Positions 8,818 to 17,711 of a stretch of DNA of 43,475 nt are shown in pieces. Positions within the stretch are counted from its first letter, which is position 1; the number at the start of each line of letters is the position of its first letter. The DNA lies in the NCBI GenBank assembly GCA_022361115.1, contig JAKSBL010000286.1, positions 1 to 43,475 of the forward strand. Reading direction: 5' to 3'. The notes beneath the pieces are model-generated. The model worked only from the letters and a program-made list of their open reading frames with translations, made no database searches and was not told the DNA's origin. A program made the position numbers and the translations under genes. This DNA is from Spirochaetota bacterium. GTDB lineage: Bacteria; Spirochaetota; GWE2-31-10.

Positions 8818-10005
8818 ATGAGACATAATTTTAATCTTTTATTTTTATTCACTTTGTTTTGTTTATTGGTAAGCGGTTGTTCAGTTGCTGAAAATAGTGA
8901 AGAGAATAGTTATCAGACTATTGATGCTAATATTCGCAATAAGGTTAGTGATTTTGATGAAACTAGCATAATTACCGCAATTGATTCTGATGATTTCGTA
9001 GGAGAATACACGTCTATTGCAGTGAATGGTGACAATATTTATATTTCCTATTTTGATCATACAAATGGGGATTTAAAGGTGGCTAGATCAAATAATAGAG
9101 GAATTTCTTGGGATACAAAAACAATTGATTCTTATGGTACTGTAGGCTGGGATACCTCAATAACAGTTGTAGATGAAAATATTTATGTAGCTTATTATGA
9201 TTTAACCAATCATGATTTAAAGTTTGCTAAATCAACTAATGGAGGTAACTTATGGGACCCTCTTGATATTAGAACAGTTGATGAAACTGGTTATGTTGGG
9301 AAACATACATCAATAACTGCTGATCATAATTATATTTATATTTCTTATTCTGATCATACAAACAGGGATTTAAAATTTGCCAGATCAGATGACAATGGAG
9401 ATACCTGGGAATTACAAACAGTAGATTCAATAGGTGTTATAGGTACTTATACTTCTATAAAAAATGAAGGCTCAAATGTATATATATCTTATTATGATAT
9501 AACAAATAGAGATTTGAAGCTGGCTGCTTCTGCTGATGAAGGACTCACATGGGAAAGAATTATAGTAGATGGTATAGGGAATGTAGGTGCAGATACATCA
9601 ATTGCAGTAGATGAATCAGATTTATACTTTTCATACCGGGATACAGTGGGTAGAGATTTAAAGTTTGCAAAATTAACCAAAAAAGAAGGCATTTGGCACC
9701 ATATCTATGTTAAAACCATTGATTCTATAGATGATGTTGGTTATGCCACATCCATATCCTTAGAAAATAATTATGTTTATATTTCCTATTATGATCGAAC
9801 AAATGGGGATTTAAAGTTTGCAAAATCAAGAGATTGGGGTAAAACCTGGCTTCTTGGTGATATTATAGTAGTGGATTCAACAGATAATGTTGGCGAGCAT
9901 TCGTCCATAGCTTGCTACTTTTCTAATGTATATATTTCATATTGGGATCACACAAATAGAGATTTGAAGTTTGCAAAATCAGTGGATAGAGGAAGTACCT
10001 GGTAA
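8818..10005 (+). CDS. Lipoprotein with seven Asp-box/BNR-like repeats (predicted seven-bladed beta-propeller)
   Basis: Lipobox LLVSGC; seven ~48-aa repeats VGxxTSI..YISYxDxTNxDLKFAKSxDxGxTW. SD AAGGAGG. Confidence 0.85.
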   Translation: MRHNFNLLFLFTLFCLLVSGCSVAENSEENSYQTIDANIRNKVSDFDETSIITAIDSDDFVGEYTSIAVNGDNIYISYFDHTNGDLKVARSNNRGISWDTKTIDSYGTVGWDTSITVVDENIYVAYYDLTNHDLKFAKSTNGGNLWDPLDIRTVDETGYVGKHTSITADHNYIYISYSDHTNRDLKFARSDDNGDTWELQTVDSIGVIGTYTSIKNEGSNVYISYYDITNRDLKLAASADEGLTWERIIVDGIGNVGADTSIAVDESDLYFSYRDTVGRDLKFAKLTKKEGIWHHIYVKTIDSIDDVGYATSISLENNYVYISYYDRTNGDLKFAKSRDWGKTWLLGDIIVVDSTDNVGEHSSIACYFSNVYISYWDHTNRDLKFAKSVDRGSTW

Positions 10006-10111
10006 TGAAATTACAAGCTCTCGGTATAATTTTCAATACTTTATCTTATTCTCACTTCTTTTATTAAGTCTGTAGCTGTACTTGTATCCATCATTATAAT
10101 TCTAATAAAAT

Positions 10112-10158
10112 GGGCGTTTTCCATAAATAATCTTATTGGAAATCGCCCTTGATTTTTT
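10112..10158 (+). terminator. Rho-independent terminator
   Basis: GGGCGTTTTCCA (10112-) pairs with TGGAAATCGCCC (-10148) with one mismatch, followed by TTGATTTTTT. Confidence 0.7.
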
Positions 10159-10228
10159 ACTACAATTATATTTTTCAAAGAAAAATAAAAATATTATAAT
10201 AACTAAAACTTTGGAAGAAAGATAGTTT

Positions 10229-12832
10229 ATGACAATCAGAGAACATGCAGATCAAACAGAAAAGAAATTTGGTATCCGGGCAGTTGATATTCATAAATGG
10301 ATAGATGGATTTTTTGATGCAGAAAGTTTTGAGTTATTTATCAAAGGAAAAACAGGAGTTGATTTTAATCCCTATGAACATCGCAGATATCGTCATTGCC
10401 GGGAAGCATTAAAAGAGGCTTATCAGGAATTCCAGTCGAAATATAGTAAGGATCAGATTAAAGCAGTATTTGAATCTCACTTAAAGGATGATTATAACGG
10501 ATATATCCCTTGCCGCAATGATTTCGAAAATGGCCTGTTTCGGGAAAAATATCATGAAAGAGGGGATTTTCAGGATAAAGTCCTGACTTCAGTTGAATTA
10601 TCTGAATATTTCAAGGGTAAAAATTATCAAATTTCAAATAAAAATAAACAGAAAACAGATTTTAAATTTTTACTGCGGATTATTCTTCCTGTTTTAATCG
10701 CTTTGGTATTATTTTTAGGAACAGGTTTAATTTTCATCATTCCGGTTTATTATGATATTATGATGAATAATAAAAAAATCCTGATTAAAGAACTGGTCAA
10801 TACAGCTGCCAGTTCTATAAGTTATTATATACAAGAAGAAAAAAATCATAATTTGACCAGGCAGGAAGCCCAAAAAATGGCTCACTTAGAAGTAGAAAAA
10901 ATGCGTTATGGAGTTGATGGAAAAGATTACTTTTTTATAACGGACATGCACCCTTTTATGATTATGCATCCCTATCGAAATGATTTGGTAGGTGAGGATT
11001 TAAATCATTACAAAGACAGTGAAGATAAAAGCGGGAAAAAAATCTTTGTAGAGTTTGTTAAAATTGTGAAAAATTATCAGGAAGGCTATCTTGAGTATTG
11101 CTGGCAATGGATGGATGATACAGATCAAAAAGCATTAAAACTATCTTATGTGAAGGGTATTCCTGAATGGAACTGGATAATAGGAACCGGTATTTATATT
11201 AACGATATAGAAGAAGAAATTAATGCATTTACTGATAAATTACTTCTTGTTTTTAGTATTATCTCTTTAATGATTTGCTTGGCTCTCTTTTATGTCATCA
11301 TGCAGAGTAAAAAAATTGAAACAAATCGGCAATACTTTGAACTCGGTTTAATTGAAGCAAAAAATCGGTACCGGGCATTAGTTGAATCTGCCAATGAAGG
11401 TTATATTCTGGAAATCGGCGGAGAGCATGTTTATTCCAACCATACTTTACAACGTTTGTTAGACTATAATGAAGAAGAATTGACTGAGCTAAAACTTTTT
11501 GATTTATTAGATAAAGTCTATCCTGCTAATTTAGATCCCAAAGAATATTTAACAAAATTATATCAGTCCTTTGTAGAGCCAAAAAAGTTTGAAGCCAGAT
11601 TAATAACGAAAGGGGGTTATCCAATTGATTTAATTATCAGTGTTTCTAATTTGTTTTTTTCTCAAAAAAATGGACATGTTATTTCGTTTAGAGAAAAGCA
11701 ACAAAATAAAGAACATATATTTTCCCGGTTAGCCCATTTCCCTTTATTAAAAAGCAGTTTTAATTCTAAGCAAGACCATTCTGTTTTAAATATCCAATCA
11801 ATAGTGAAAAATATAATAGAAAGCAATGAATCAACTCAGATAATCAAGTTATTAAACCAGCTGCCTCAACAGGTTTCTCATATGCTGAATACAGGGTTAG
11901 ATCCCCAAATCATTAGAAGTTATGTGAATGAGAGCTATCAAGCAGCAAGTCAAAAATTTATAGAAATAGCAGTCAAAGCATTGGGACAACCACCAGTAAA
12001 ATTTTGTTTTTTTGCCTTAGGCAGTAGTGCAAGAGGAGAAATGACTCTGTTTTCTGATCAGGATAATGCTCTGGTCTATCAGGATGTTTCTGTAGCAAAT
12101 AAAAATGAAGTTGAAAAGTATTTTTTAAAGTTGTCATCTAATGTTAATCAAAATTTAGATCAAGCAGGGTTTCATATTTGTCCAGGTGGATTAGTTGCTT
12201 CAAACAGCAAGTGGTGTTTAACCCTCTCTCATTGGCAAGCCTTGTTTCAAGACTGGTTTGAAGCAATGAATCCTGAGGCTTTTTTAAAAATTAATGTTTT
12301 TGCAGATACAAAATATGTTTATGGTAACCAGGAACTATTAATCAATCTGCAGGAAAATTTTAGAAATTATTCTCAAAATAATACCCCTTTTTTTAATCTT
12401 TATGTGAATAATTCCTTACTTTATAAAGTCCCTATGAATTTATTAGGGGGAATCAAAACAGATAAAAAAAAAAAAAAAAAAAATATCAATATTAAAGCCT
12501 GTTTAAAACCATTGGAAATTGGTTCCAGGATTTATGCATTAAAAAATGAAATCACCGCAACCAGCACAAGCGACCGTTTATATGCATTGCTGAACAAGAA
12601 AAAAATCTCATCTAATCTTTATCAAAATAGCATCTATGCTTTTTATTATCTCTGGAATTTGCGATTTTATAATCAAATTATTTTGAATGCTGATCTGGAG
12701 AAATTAAATGATGAACTGGATTTAAGTCGGCTTTCTGAAATTGAAGTTGAGAATTTAAAAACAGTTCTAAATCAAATTCAGAATTTTCAAAACAGGTTAA
12801 ATAGTGATTTTATTGGCAGAGTAAGAATATAA
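10229..12832 (+). CDS. Membrane sensor protein: sCache-like domain, PAS domain, DUF294-type (GlnD-like) nucleotidyltransferase and C-terminal substrate-binding region
   Basis: TM segments flank a Cache-like region (MRYGVDGKDYFFITDMHPFMIMHPYRNDLVG..GIPEWNWIIGTGIYI); PAS-like ALVESANEGYILEIGGEHVYSNHTLQRLLDYNEEEL; NTase motif ALGSSARGEMTLFSDQDNALVY; DUF294_C-like tail. Confidence 0.8.
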   Translation: MTIREHADQTEKKFGIRAVDIHKWIDGFFDAESFELFIKGKTGVDFNPYEHRRYRHCREALKEAYQEFQSKYSKDQIKAVFESHLKDDYNGYIPCRNDFENGLFREKYHERGDFQDKVLTSVELSEYFKGKNYQISNKNKQKTDFKFLLRIILPVLIALVLFLGTGLIFIIPVYYDIMMNNKKILIKELVNTAASSISYYIQEEKNHNLTRQEAQKMAHLEVEKMRYGVDGKDYFFITDMHPFMIMHPYRNDLVGEDLNHYKDSEDKSGKKIFVEFVKIVKNYQEGYLEYCWQWMDDTDQKALKLSYVKGIPEWNWIIGTGIYINDIEEEINAFTDKLLLVFSIISLMICLALFYVIMQSKKIETNRQYFELGLIEAKNRYRALVESANEGYILEIGGEHVYSNHTLQRLLDYNEEELTELKLFDLLDKVYPANLDPKEYLTKLYQSFVEPKKFEARLITKGGYPIDLIISVSNLFFSQKNGHVISFREKQQNKEHIFSRLAHFPLLKSSFNSKQDHSVLNIQSIVKNIIESNESTQIIKLLNQLPQQVSHMLNTGLDPQIIRSYVNESYQAASQKFIEIAVKALGQPPVKFCFFALGSSARGEMTLFSDQDNALVYQDVSVANKNEVEKYFLKLSSNVNQNLDQAGFHICPGGLVASNSKWCLTLSHWQALFQDWFEAMNPEAFLKINVFADTKYVYGNQELLINLQENFRNYSQNNTPFFNLYVNNSLLYKVPMNLLGGIKTDKKKKKKNINIKACLKPLEIGSRIYALKNEITATSTSDRLYALLNKKKISSNLYQNSIYAFYYLWNLRFYNQIILNADLEKLNDELDLSRLSEIEVENLKTVLNQIQNFQNRLNSDFIGRVRI
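12464..12483 (+). repeat. A20 homopolymer inside a CDS
   Basis: Twenty consecutive A, encoding TDKKKKKKN. Confidence 0.95.
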
Positions 12833-12851
12833 CAGCTTTTTTTAATTTCTG

Positions 12852-12879
12852 TTGACAATTTCCAAAAAATTGTTATTAT
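12852..12879 (+). promoter_or_regulatory. Promoter of the pullulanase gene
   Basis: TTGACA (12852-12857), 16 nt, TATTAT (12874-12879). Confidence 0.65.
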
Positions 12880-12919
12880 GTATTGTAAACCGGTTTAGTA
12901 AACCGGTTTACAATACATA
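12877..12919 (+). promoter_or_regulatory. Double LacI/GalR-type operator within a 20-bp-arm perfect inverted repeat
   Basis: TATGTATTGTAAACCGGTTT (12877-12896) AGT AAACCGGTTTACAATACATA (12900-12919); two copies of palindrome TAAACCGGTTTA (12886-12897, 12899-12910). Confidence 0.75.
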
Positions 12920-12931
12920 AAAGGAGAAAAA

Positions 12932-15436
12932 ATGAACAAAAAAGTAATATTAATCATTCTTGTCTTTTTTTTAAAATTATCTATTTTTGCAGCCAATGGA
13001 CCAGGGCAATTAGGGGCAAAATATACTCCTGAGGAAACCACTTTTTCTATTTGGTCTCCTGATACCAGCAATGTAGTCCTGCTGTTGGACGGAGTGGAGT
13101 ATCCTTGTTCCAGGATTTCTGACTTTGATGGTTACACTGATATCTATTCTGTTACTGTTTCCGGGGATCGGAAAGACCAGGTTTATCAATTTAAAATAAA
13201 TGGGCAATCTGTTCGAGATCCTTATGGAGTCATGTTATCAGAAGCTGAATCTAATTTTAATGTAGTAATGGATTTAGAGGAAACAAATCCTGATAATGGC
13301 TGGTATGATCGCCCTGATTTAGTAGAAAGGGAAGACGCTGTTATTTATGAAATACATATTCGGGATTTTACTATTGATGAAAATTCCGGGATTCCAACTG
13401 ATAAAAAAGGGAAGTTTCTGGGCATGGTTCATTCCGGCAGTACTTATAATGGGTTAACTACAGGAATCGATCACTTAATTGAATTAGGAGTTACTCATGT
13501 TCAAATTCTCCCTTTTTATGATTTTGCTACCCGTCATTATAACTGGGGATATGATCCAGCAAATTATAATATTCCTGAAGATCAATATGTTTCTGATCCC
13601 GATGATTCGGTAAAAAGGATAAAAGAACTAAAAACCATGATCAATGAGTTTCATAATGCTGGTATCAGAGTCATTATGGATGTAGTTTACAATCACACTT
13701 ATATGCCATTGGAAAAAGATGGGCCGATTCCAGAATATTTACAGGACTATATTGATGTTTTTGAACCAATTACCAGAGATTATTATTTAACTGACAGTAA
13801 TGGAGATCTCATTGATTTGTCTGGCTGTGCCAATACTCTGGATACTCAAAATGCCATGGTGAACCGCTTTATCAGGGATTCTTTAGAGTACTGGGTTGAG
13901 GAATTTCATATTGACGGCTTTCGTTTTGATCTCTTTGGTACAATGATGTACCAGGCTGTGGATGAGTGGGCCGATTATTTAAATAGCCAATTTGCCGATG
14001 CAAATTTGCTGATCTATGGAGAACCCTGGCAGGGTACTGGTGACAACACATTAGGTAGTAATAAAGTCCGGCTAGGTAAAATGCCTTTATTGGCTGATTC
14101 ACATGTAGGCGCCTTTAATGATCAGTTTAGACAAGCCATTAAAGGGAGTTCCGACAATGGAGATTGGAATGGTTATATGTGTAACGAGAGTGACGCCTAT
14201 GGTGTTGAGCAAGGAATTCGAGGCTCTTTATTGGAAGTGAAGAGTAAAACTGCTGTTGATGATTGGAGTGACCGCTTTGCATATGATCCGGAACAGACCA
14301 TAAATTACGCTGCAGCTCATGATAATCTTTGTCTTTGGGATAAACTAATTGCTGCAGGCCATGAAGATAATTATGGAAAAAGAATCGTGAAATTTGTCAA
14401 TGGGATATTAATGACTTCCCAGGGAATACCTTTTATCCATGCTGGAGATGAAATGCTGCGAACTAAATTAGGGGATGATGCGAATTGGGAATATGCAGAA
14501 AACAGTTATAAGGCCCCGGATGAGTATAATAAAATTCGCTGGCAATGGAAAGAAAGCAATCTGGAGGTTTTTGAGTATATAAAAGCATTAATTAGTTTAA
14601 GAAAATCTCATCCGGGATTAAGATTTAACACCTGGGATGAGATCAATAATAATATGACTACAGAAGTTGTGAATAATGGAAAGGTCATTATTTCCCAAAT
14701 CAATGCAGCAGCCAATAATGATCAATGGAGTAAAATTCTGGTGATTTATAATAGTGATAATAATTATTGGTACCAGCTGCCGTCTGGTAACTGGTATATT
14801 GCTGTAGAAAAGGAAAATGGTAATGCCAATGATATTTTGGCTGGTGAATGGGTGGAAGTGGAAGGGACTTCGATTACTGTATTATATCAGCTTCAGGAAG
14901 AATGGGAGCAAGCTTATCTAAGAAGTACTGAAAATAATTGGGGGACAACAAATATGGAAAAAGTTGGTCCCAATACCTGGGAAGCAACCGTTACTTTTAC
15001 AGATACTGGGGATAATCCCCCCCGTTTTAAAATCGATCATTATGGAGATTGGACAGAGAGTTATCCCAGTGTTGATTATGTTGTAGAAGCCAATCAAACC
15101 TATAAAATTACTTTTCATGACATTACAAAAGAGGTAAATGCTGAACTGGTTGATCCTGTAACTTCAGTGACCATTTATTATTCAGAATTTGAATATGCTT
15201 CATCCTATATTTTACATTGCTGGAATGGATTAAGTGAAGACTATACCATGACTTATGATGGACCATTTAATAATATCCATTGGTGGAAGATAACTTTAGC
15301 TAATGTACCAGCTAATTTTAATTTTTGTTTTACGAATAGCAATGGGAACTGGGATGGTGTAAACCGTTTATATTCTGAACAGGGTGAGCATTTATATATC
15401 TATTATGGGGATAGCACAGTCTACACATCCAGGTAG
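12932..15436 (+). CDS. pulA: Secreted type I pullulanase (GH13) with CBM48-like N-terminus and C-terminal starch-binding-like modules
   Basis: YNWGYDPANYNIPEDQY signature; GFRFDLFG and YGEPW catalytic regions; signal peptide; C-terminal CBM25/26-like VTIYYSEFEYASSYILHCWNG. Confidence 0.92.
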   Translation: MNKKVILIILVFFLKLSIFAANGPGQLGAKYTPEETTFSIWSPDTSNVVLLLDGVEYPCSRISDFDGYTDIYSVTVSGDRKDQVYQFKINGQSVRDPYGVMLSEAESNFNVVMDLEETNPDNGWYDRPDLVEREDAVIYEIHIRDFTIDENSGIPTDKKGKFLGMVHSGSTYNGLTTGIDHLIELGVTHVQILPFYDFATRHYNWGYDPANYNIPEDQYVSDPDDSVKRIKELKTMINEFHNAGIRVIMDVVYNHTYMPLEKDGPIPEYLQDYIDVFEPITRDYYLTDSNGDLIDLSGCANTLDTQNAMVNRFIRDSLEYWVEEFHIDGFRFDLFGTMMYQAVDEWADYLNSQFADANLLIYGEPWQGTGDNTLGSNKVRLGKMPLLADSHVGAFNDQFRQAIKGSSDNGDWNGYMCNESDAYGVEQGIRGSLLEVKSKTAVDDWSDRFAYDPEQTINYAAAHDNLCLWDKLIAAGHEDNYGKRIVKFVNGILMTSQGIPFIHAGDEMLRTKLGDDANWEYAENSYKAPDEYNKIRWQWKESNLEVFEYIKALISLRKSHPGLRFNTWDEINNNMTTEVVNNGKVIISQINAAANNDQWSKILVIYNSDNNYWYQLPSGNWYIAVEKENGNANDILAGEWVEVEGTSITVLYQLQEEWEQAYLRSTENNWGTTNMEKVGPNTWEATVTFTDTGDNPPRFKIDHYGDWTESYPSVDYVVEANQTYKITFHDITKEVNAELVDPVTSVTIYYSEFEYASSYILHCWNGLSEDYTMTYDGPFNNIHWWKITLANVPANFNFCFTNSNGNWDGVNRLYSEQGEHLYIYYGDSTVYTSR

Positions 15437-15455
15437 GATGAAAAAAATATTGATG

Positions 15456-15490
15456 GGCTGGATAATGTTTTTTGATCCAGCCTTTATTTA
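15456..15490 (+). terminator. Rho-independent terminator after pullulanase
   Basis: GGCTGGAT / ATCCAGCC arms (15456-15463, 15475-15482) followed by TTTATTTATT. Confidence 0.7.
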
Positions 15491-15513
15491 TTAAAAAATC
15501 ACTAAAGTGAAAT

Positions 15514-15789
15514 TTAAAACTGGTAGTCTCCGCTGATGGTTCCTGAATATTTTTGTTTATCAATATGATTAATCTTTCCATAAAACATGTAATTTTGCGG
15601 ATTGGTTTGTAAAGCCAGACAATACTGATTAATTCTTTGTGAATCATCACAATCCAGCAATACTTCAACAGTACCATCAAAAAGATTAGATGCTGCACCA
15701 TGGATTTGAAAATATTGTGCATAAAGGCTGCAATAATAACGACAACAAACCCCTTGCACCATACCATGCAGATTTAAGCGAACCGGCAT
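15514..15789 (-). CDS. acyP: Acylphosphatase
   Basis: GMVQGVCCRYYC matches the GxVQGVxxR loop; AASNLFDGTVEVLLDCD matches the (V/S)xNxxDGxVEV region. Confidence 0.85.
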   Translation of the reverse strand: MPVRLNLHGMVQGVCCRYYCSLYAQYFQIHGAASNLFDGTVEVLLDCDDSQRINQYCLALQTNPQNYMFYGKINHIDKQKYSGTISGDYQF

Positions 15790-15876
15790 ACTCTATCCTC
15801 CATTTTAAAAAATGAATGATGATAACCAATATTTTATCAATTTGAATAATAAATTTCAACTTTATTTCTTCTTTGG

Positions 15877-16038
15877 TTAATCAGGTTTGGCTTTTCTCTG
15901 GATAAATTTATTGTCCTTAATACCCATTATTGACAGAAATAAATGATTAACACGATAATCAAATTCAGCTTCTGGAAAAAGGATTATCCACCATTCATTA
16001 TAAACAATGAAAATCGGTTCTTTTATAGCGTGAATCAC
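15877..16038 (-). CDS. Candidate small protein (53 aa, GTG start), unannotated in the ORF track
   Basis: Open frame VIHAIKEPIFIVYNEWWIILFPEAEFDYRVNHLFLSIMGIKDNKFIQRKAKPD*; protein-like composition, no clear SD. Confidence 0.35.
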   Translation of the reverse strand: MIHAIKEPIFIVYNEWWIILFPEAEFDYRVNHLFLSIMGIKDNKFIQRKAKPD

Positions 16039-16100
16039 TTATTTATAAGATAATAAAAAATCACATTTTTTACAATTCAATCGATAAACCAGCTCTTTGC

Positions 16101-16129
16101 TTGACATTGAATAGGGAATTTACTATATT
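16101..16129 (+). promoter_or_regulatory. Candidate sigma-70-type promoter upstream of def-fmt
   Basis: TTGACA (16101-16106), 17 nt, TATATT (16124-16129). Confidence 0.65.
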
Positions 16130-16270
16130 TAGTGCACAGTCAGCATATGTAAAATAAAATTCGTATTTATATATAAAAATTAGTAATAAATTGTGATCTT
16201 TTTGATCATCATAAGTGGTTTAGATGAAATTATGTAAGCGATGTAACAGTTTTAAACATAAGGAGGTTTT

Positions 16271-16759
16271 ATGTTGAAATTACAGACTTATGATAATAAA
16301 GTTTTAGAAAATAAATCTGAAGAAGTAAAAAACATAGATAAAGACTTGGAAAACTTAGTCAATGAAATGTTTAAAATCATGTATGAAAATAATGGAATTG
16401 GCTTGGCTGCGGTTCAAGTTGGTGTTTTAAAAAGGCTATTTGTAATGGATGTTCCCAAACAGGGACGTTATGTTATGATAAATCCTGTAATAAAAGACTT
16501 TTCTAAAGATAAATCAATCTACGAAGAAGGATGTTTATCAGTTCCTGGAATTTTAGCTGAAGTAGAACGTCCTGCCGAAGTTACAGTTGAATATACAGAC
16601 TTAAAAGGTAAAAGAAAAACCTTAAAAGCCTCAGGAGTGTTAGCTACCTGCATTCAACATGAAAATGACCATTTAGATGGTGTATTGTTTATTGATCGTA
16701 TTGATCCTGTTGAAAAATTAACAAAAATGCGAGAATACCGGAGTATGCTGCAAGTATGA
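16271..16759 (+). CDS. def: Peptide deformylase
   Basis: GIGLAAVQVG, EEGCLSVP and HENDHLDG motifs; SD AAGGAGG. Confidence 0.97.
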   Translation: MLKLQTYDNKVLENKSEEVKNIDKDLENLVNEMFKIMYENNGIGLAAVQVGVLKRLFVMDVPKQGRYVMINPVIKDFSKDKSIYEEGCLSVPGILAEVERPAEVTVEYTDLKGKRKTLKASGVLATCIQHENDHLDGVLFIDRIDPVEKLTKMREYRSMLQV

Positions 16760-17703
16760 AAATCATCTTTCTGGGAACACCGGAAATAGGGGTGCCTGTC
16801 TTAAAAAAAGTTGCCTCTCAACATGATGTTGTAGCTGTTATCACCCAACCGGACAAACCTGCTGGCCGTTCAAAAAAACGAATACCATCCCCCATTGCTG
16901 TAACAGCAAAGGAATTGCAAATCCCGGTGTTTAAACCACTAAAAATAGATCCAGCCGTTCTCGATGAGTTAACCGCATATCAAGCAGATATTTTTCTGAC
17001 TTTTGCCTTTGGTATGATTTTGAGAAAAGATTTCTTTGCCGTTACCAAACAGGGGGGGATGAATATCCATCCTTCCTTACTTCCTCTGTATCGCGGCCCA
17101 TCTCCTCTCCAAACCGCCTTGTTTAATGGAGAGAAAAAATCTGGCATTACTATTCAGCAAGTTGCTTTAAAAGTTGATTCTGGAGATATTCTCTGGCAAG
17201 AAGCCTTTGATATTTCAGATAATATCAATGTAGTTGAATTAAAACAACAGGTTAGTCAGCGTTCAGCAGAAATCATTCTCCCTTTTTTAGCAGATTGGGA
17301 AGCAGGAAAGATCACACCGCAGCCGCAATTACAGGAACAGGCAACTTATTGCCATATGATTTCTAAAGACCAGGGCTTGATTGATTGGAATCAGTCTGCT
17401 GTACAAATACATAACCAGGTTCGAGCATTTATGCATTGGCCAATTGCTCATACTTTTTTAGATGGGATTAAGTTAAATATTTATCAATCCCATCTTGTTG
17501 ATCCTGAGGATTATGAATGGAATCAAGATGTCGAAAACGGGACTATCGTCAATGCTTGTCACAAAAAAGGGGTTATTATTAAGACAGGTGCAGGTTTTAT
17601 CGCAATAATCTCTTTACAATTAGCTGGAAAAAAAGTATTAAAATGTAATGACTTCTTAAATGGATGTAAAGATTTAAATTTAAAAAAACTAGGTATGGAG
17701 TAA
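16756..17703 (+). CDS. fmt: Methionyl-tRNA formyltransferase
   Basis: MKIIFLGTPEIGVPVLKKV, INIHPSLLPLYRGPSPLQ-like core (MNIHPSLLPLYRGPSPLQTAL); ATGA overlap with def. Confidence 0.96.
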   Translation: MKIIFLGTPEIGVPVLKKVASQHDVVAVITQPDKPAGRSKKRIPSPIAVTAKELQIPVFKPLKIDPAVLDELTAYQADIFLTFAFGMILRKDFFAVTKQGGMNIHPSLLPLYRGPSPLQTALFNGEKKSGITIQQVALKVDSGDILWQEAFDISDNINVVELKQQVSQRSAEIILPFLADWEAGKITPQPQLQEQATYCHMISKDQGLIDWNQSAVQIHNQVRAFMHWPIAHTFLDGIKLNIYQSHLVDPEDYEWNQDVENGTIVNACHKKGVIIKTGAGFIAIISLQLAGKKVLKCNDFLNGCKDLNLKKLGME

Positions 17704-17711
17704 CATTTAAA

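Noticed and set aside
13872-14102. Antisense ORFs within pulA (13010, 13872, 14918)
   Set aside because: Shadow ORFs of a well-supported GH13 CDS.
15330-15767. 145-aa minus-strand ORF
   Set aside because: Overlaps the pullulanase 3' end antisense and acyP in another frame; the acylphosphatase frame has clear motifs, this one has none.
16194-16214. TGATC/GATCA short inverted repeat in the def leader
   Set aside because: Only 5-bp AT-rich stem; expected by chance.
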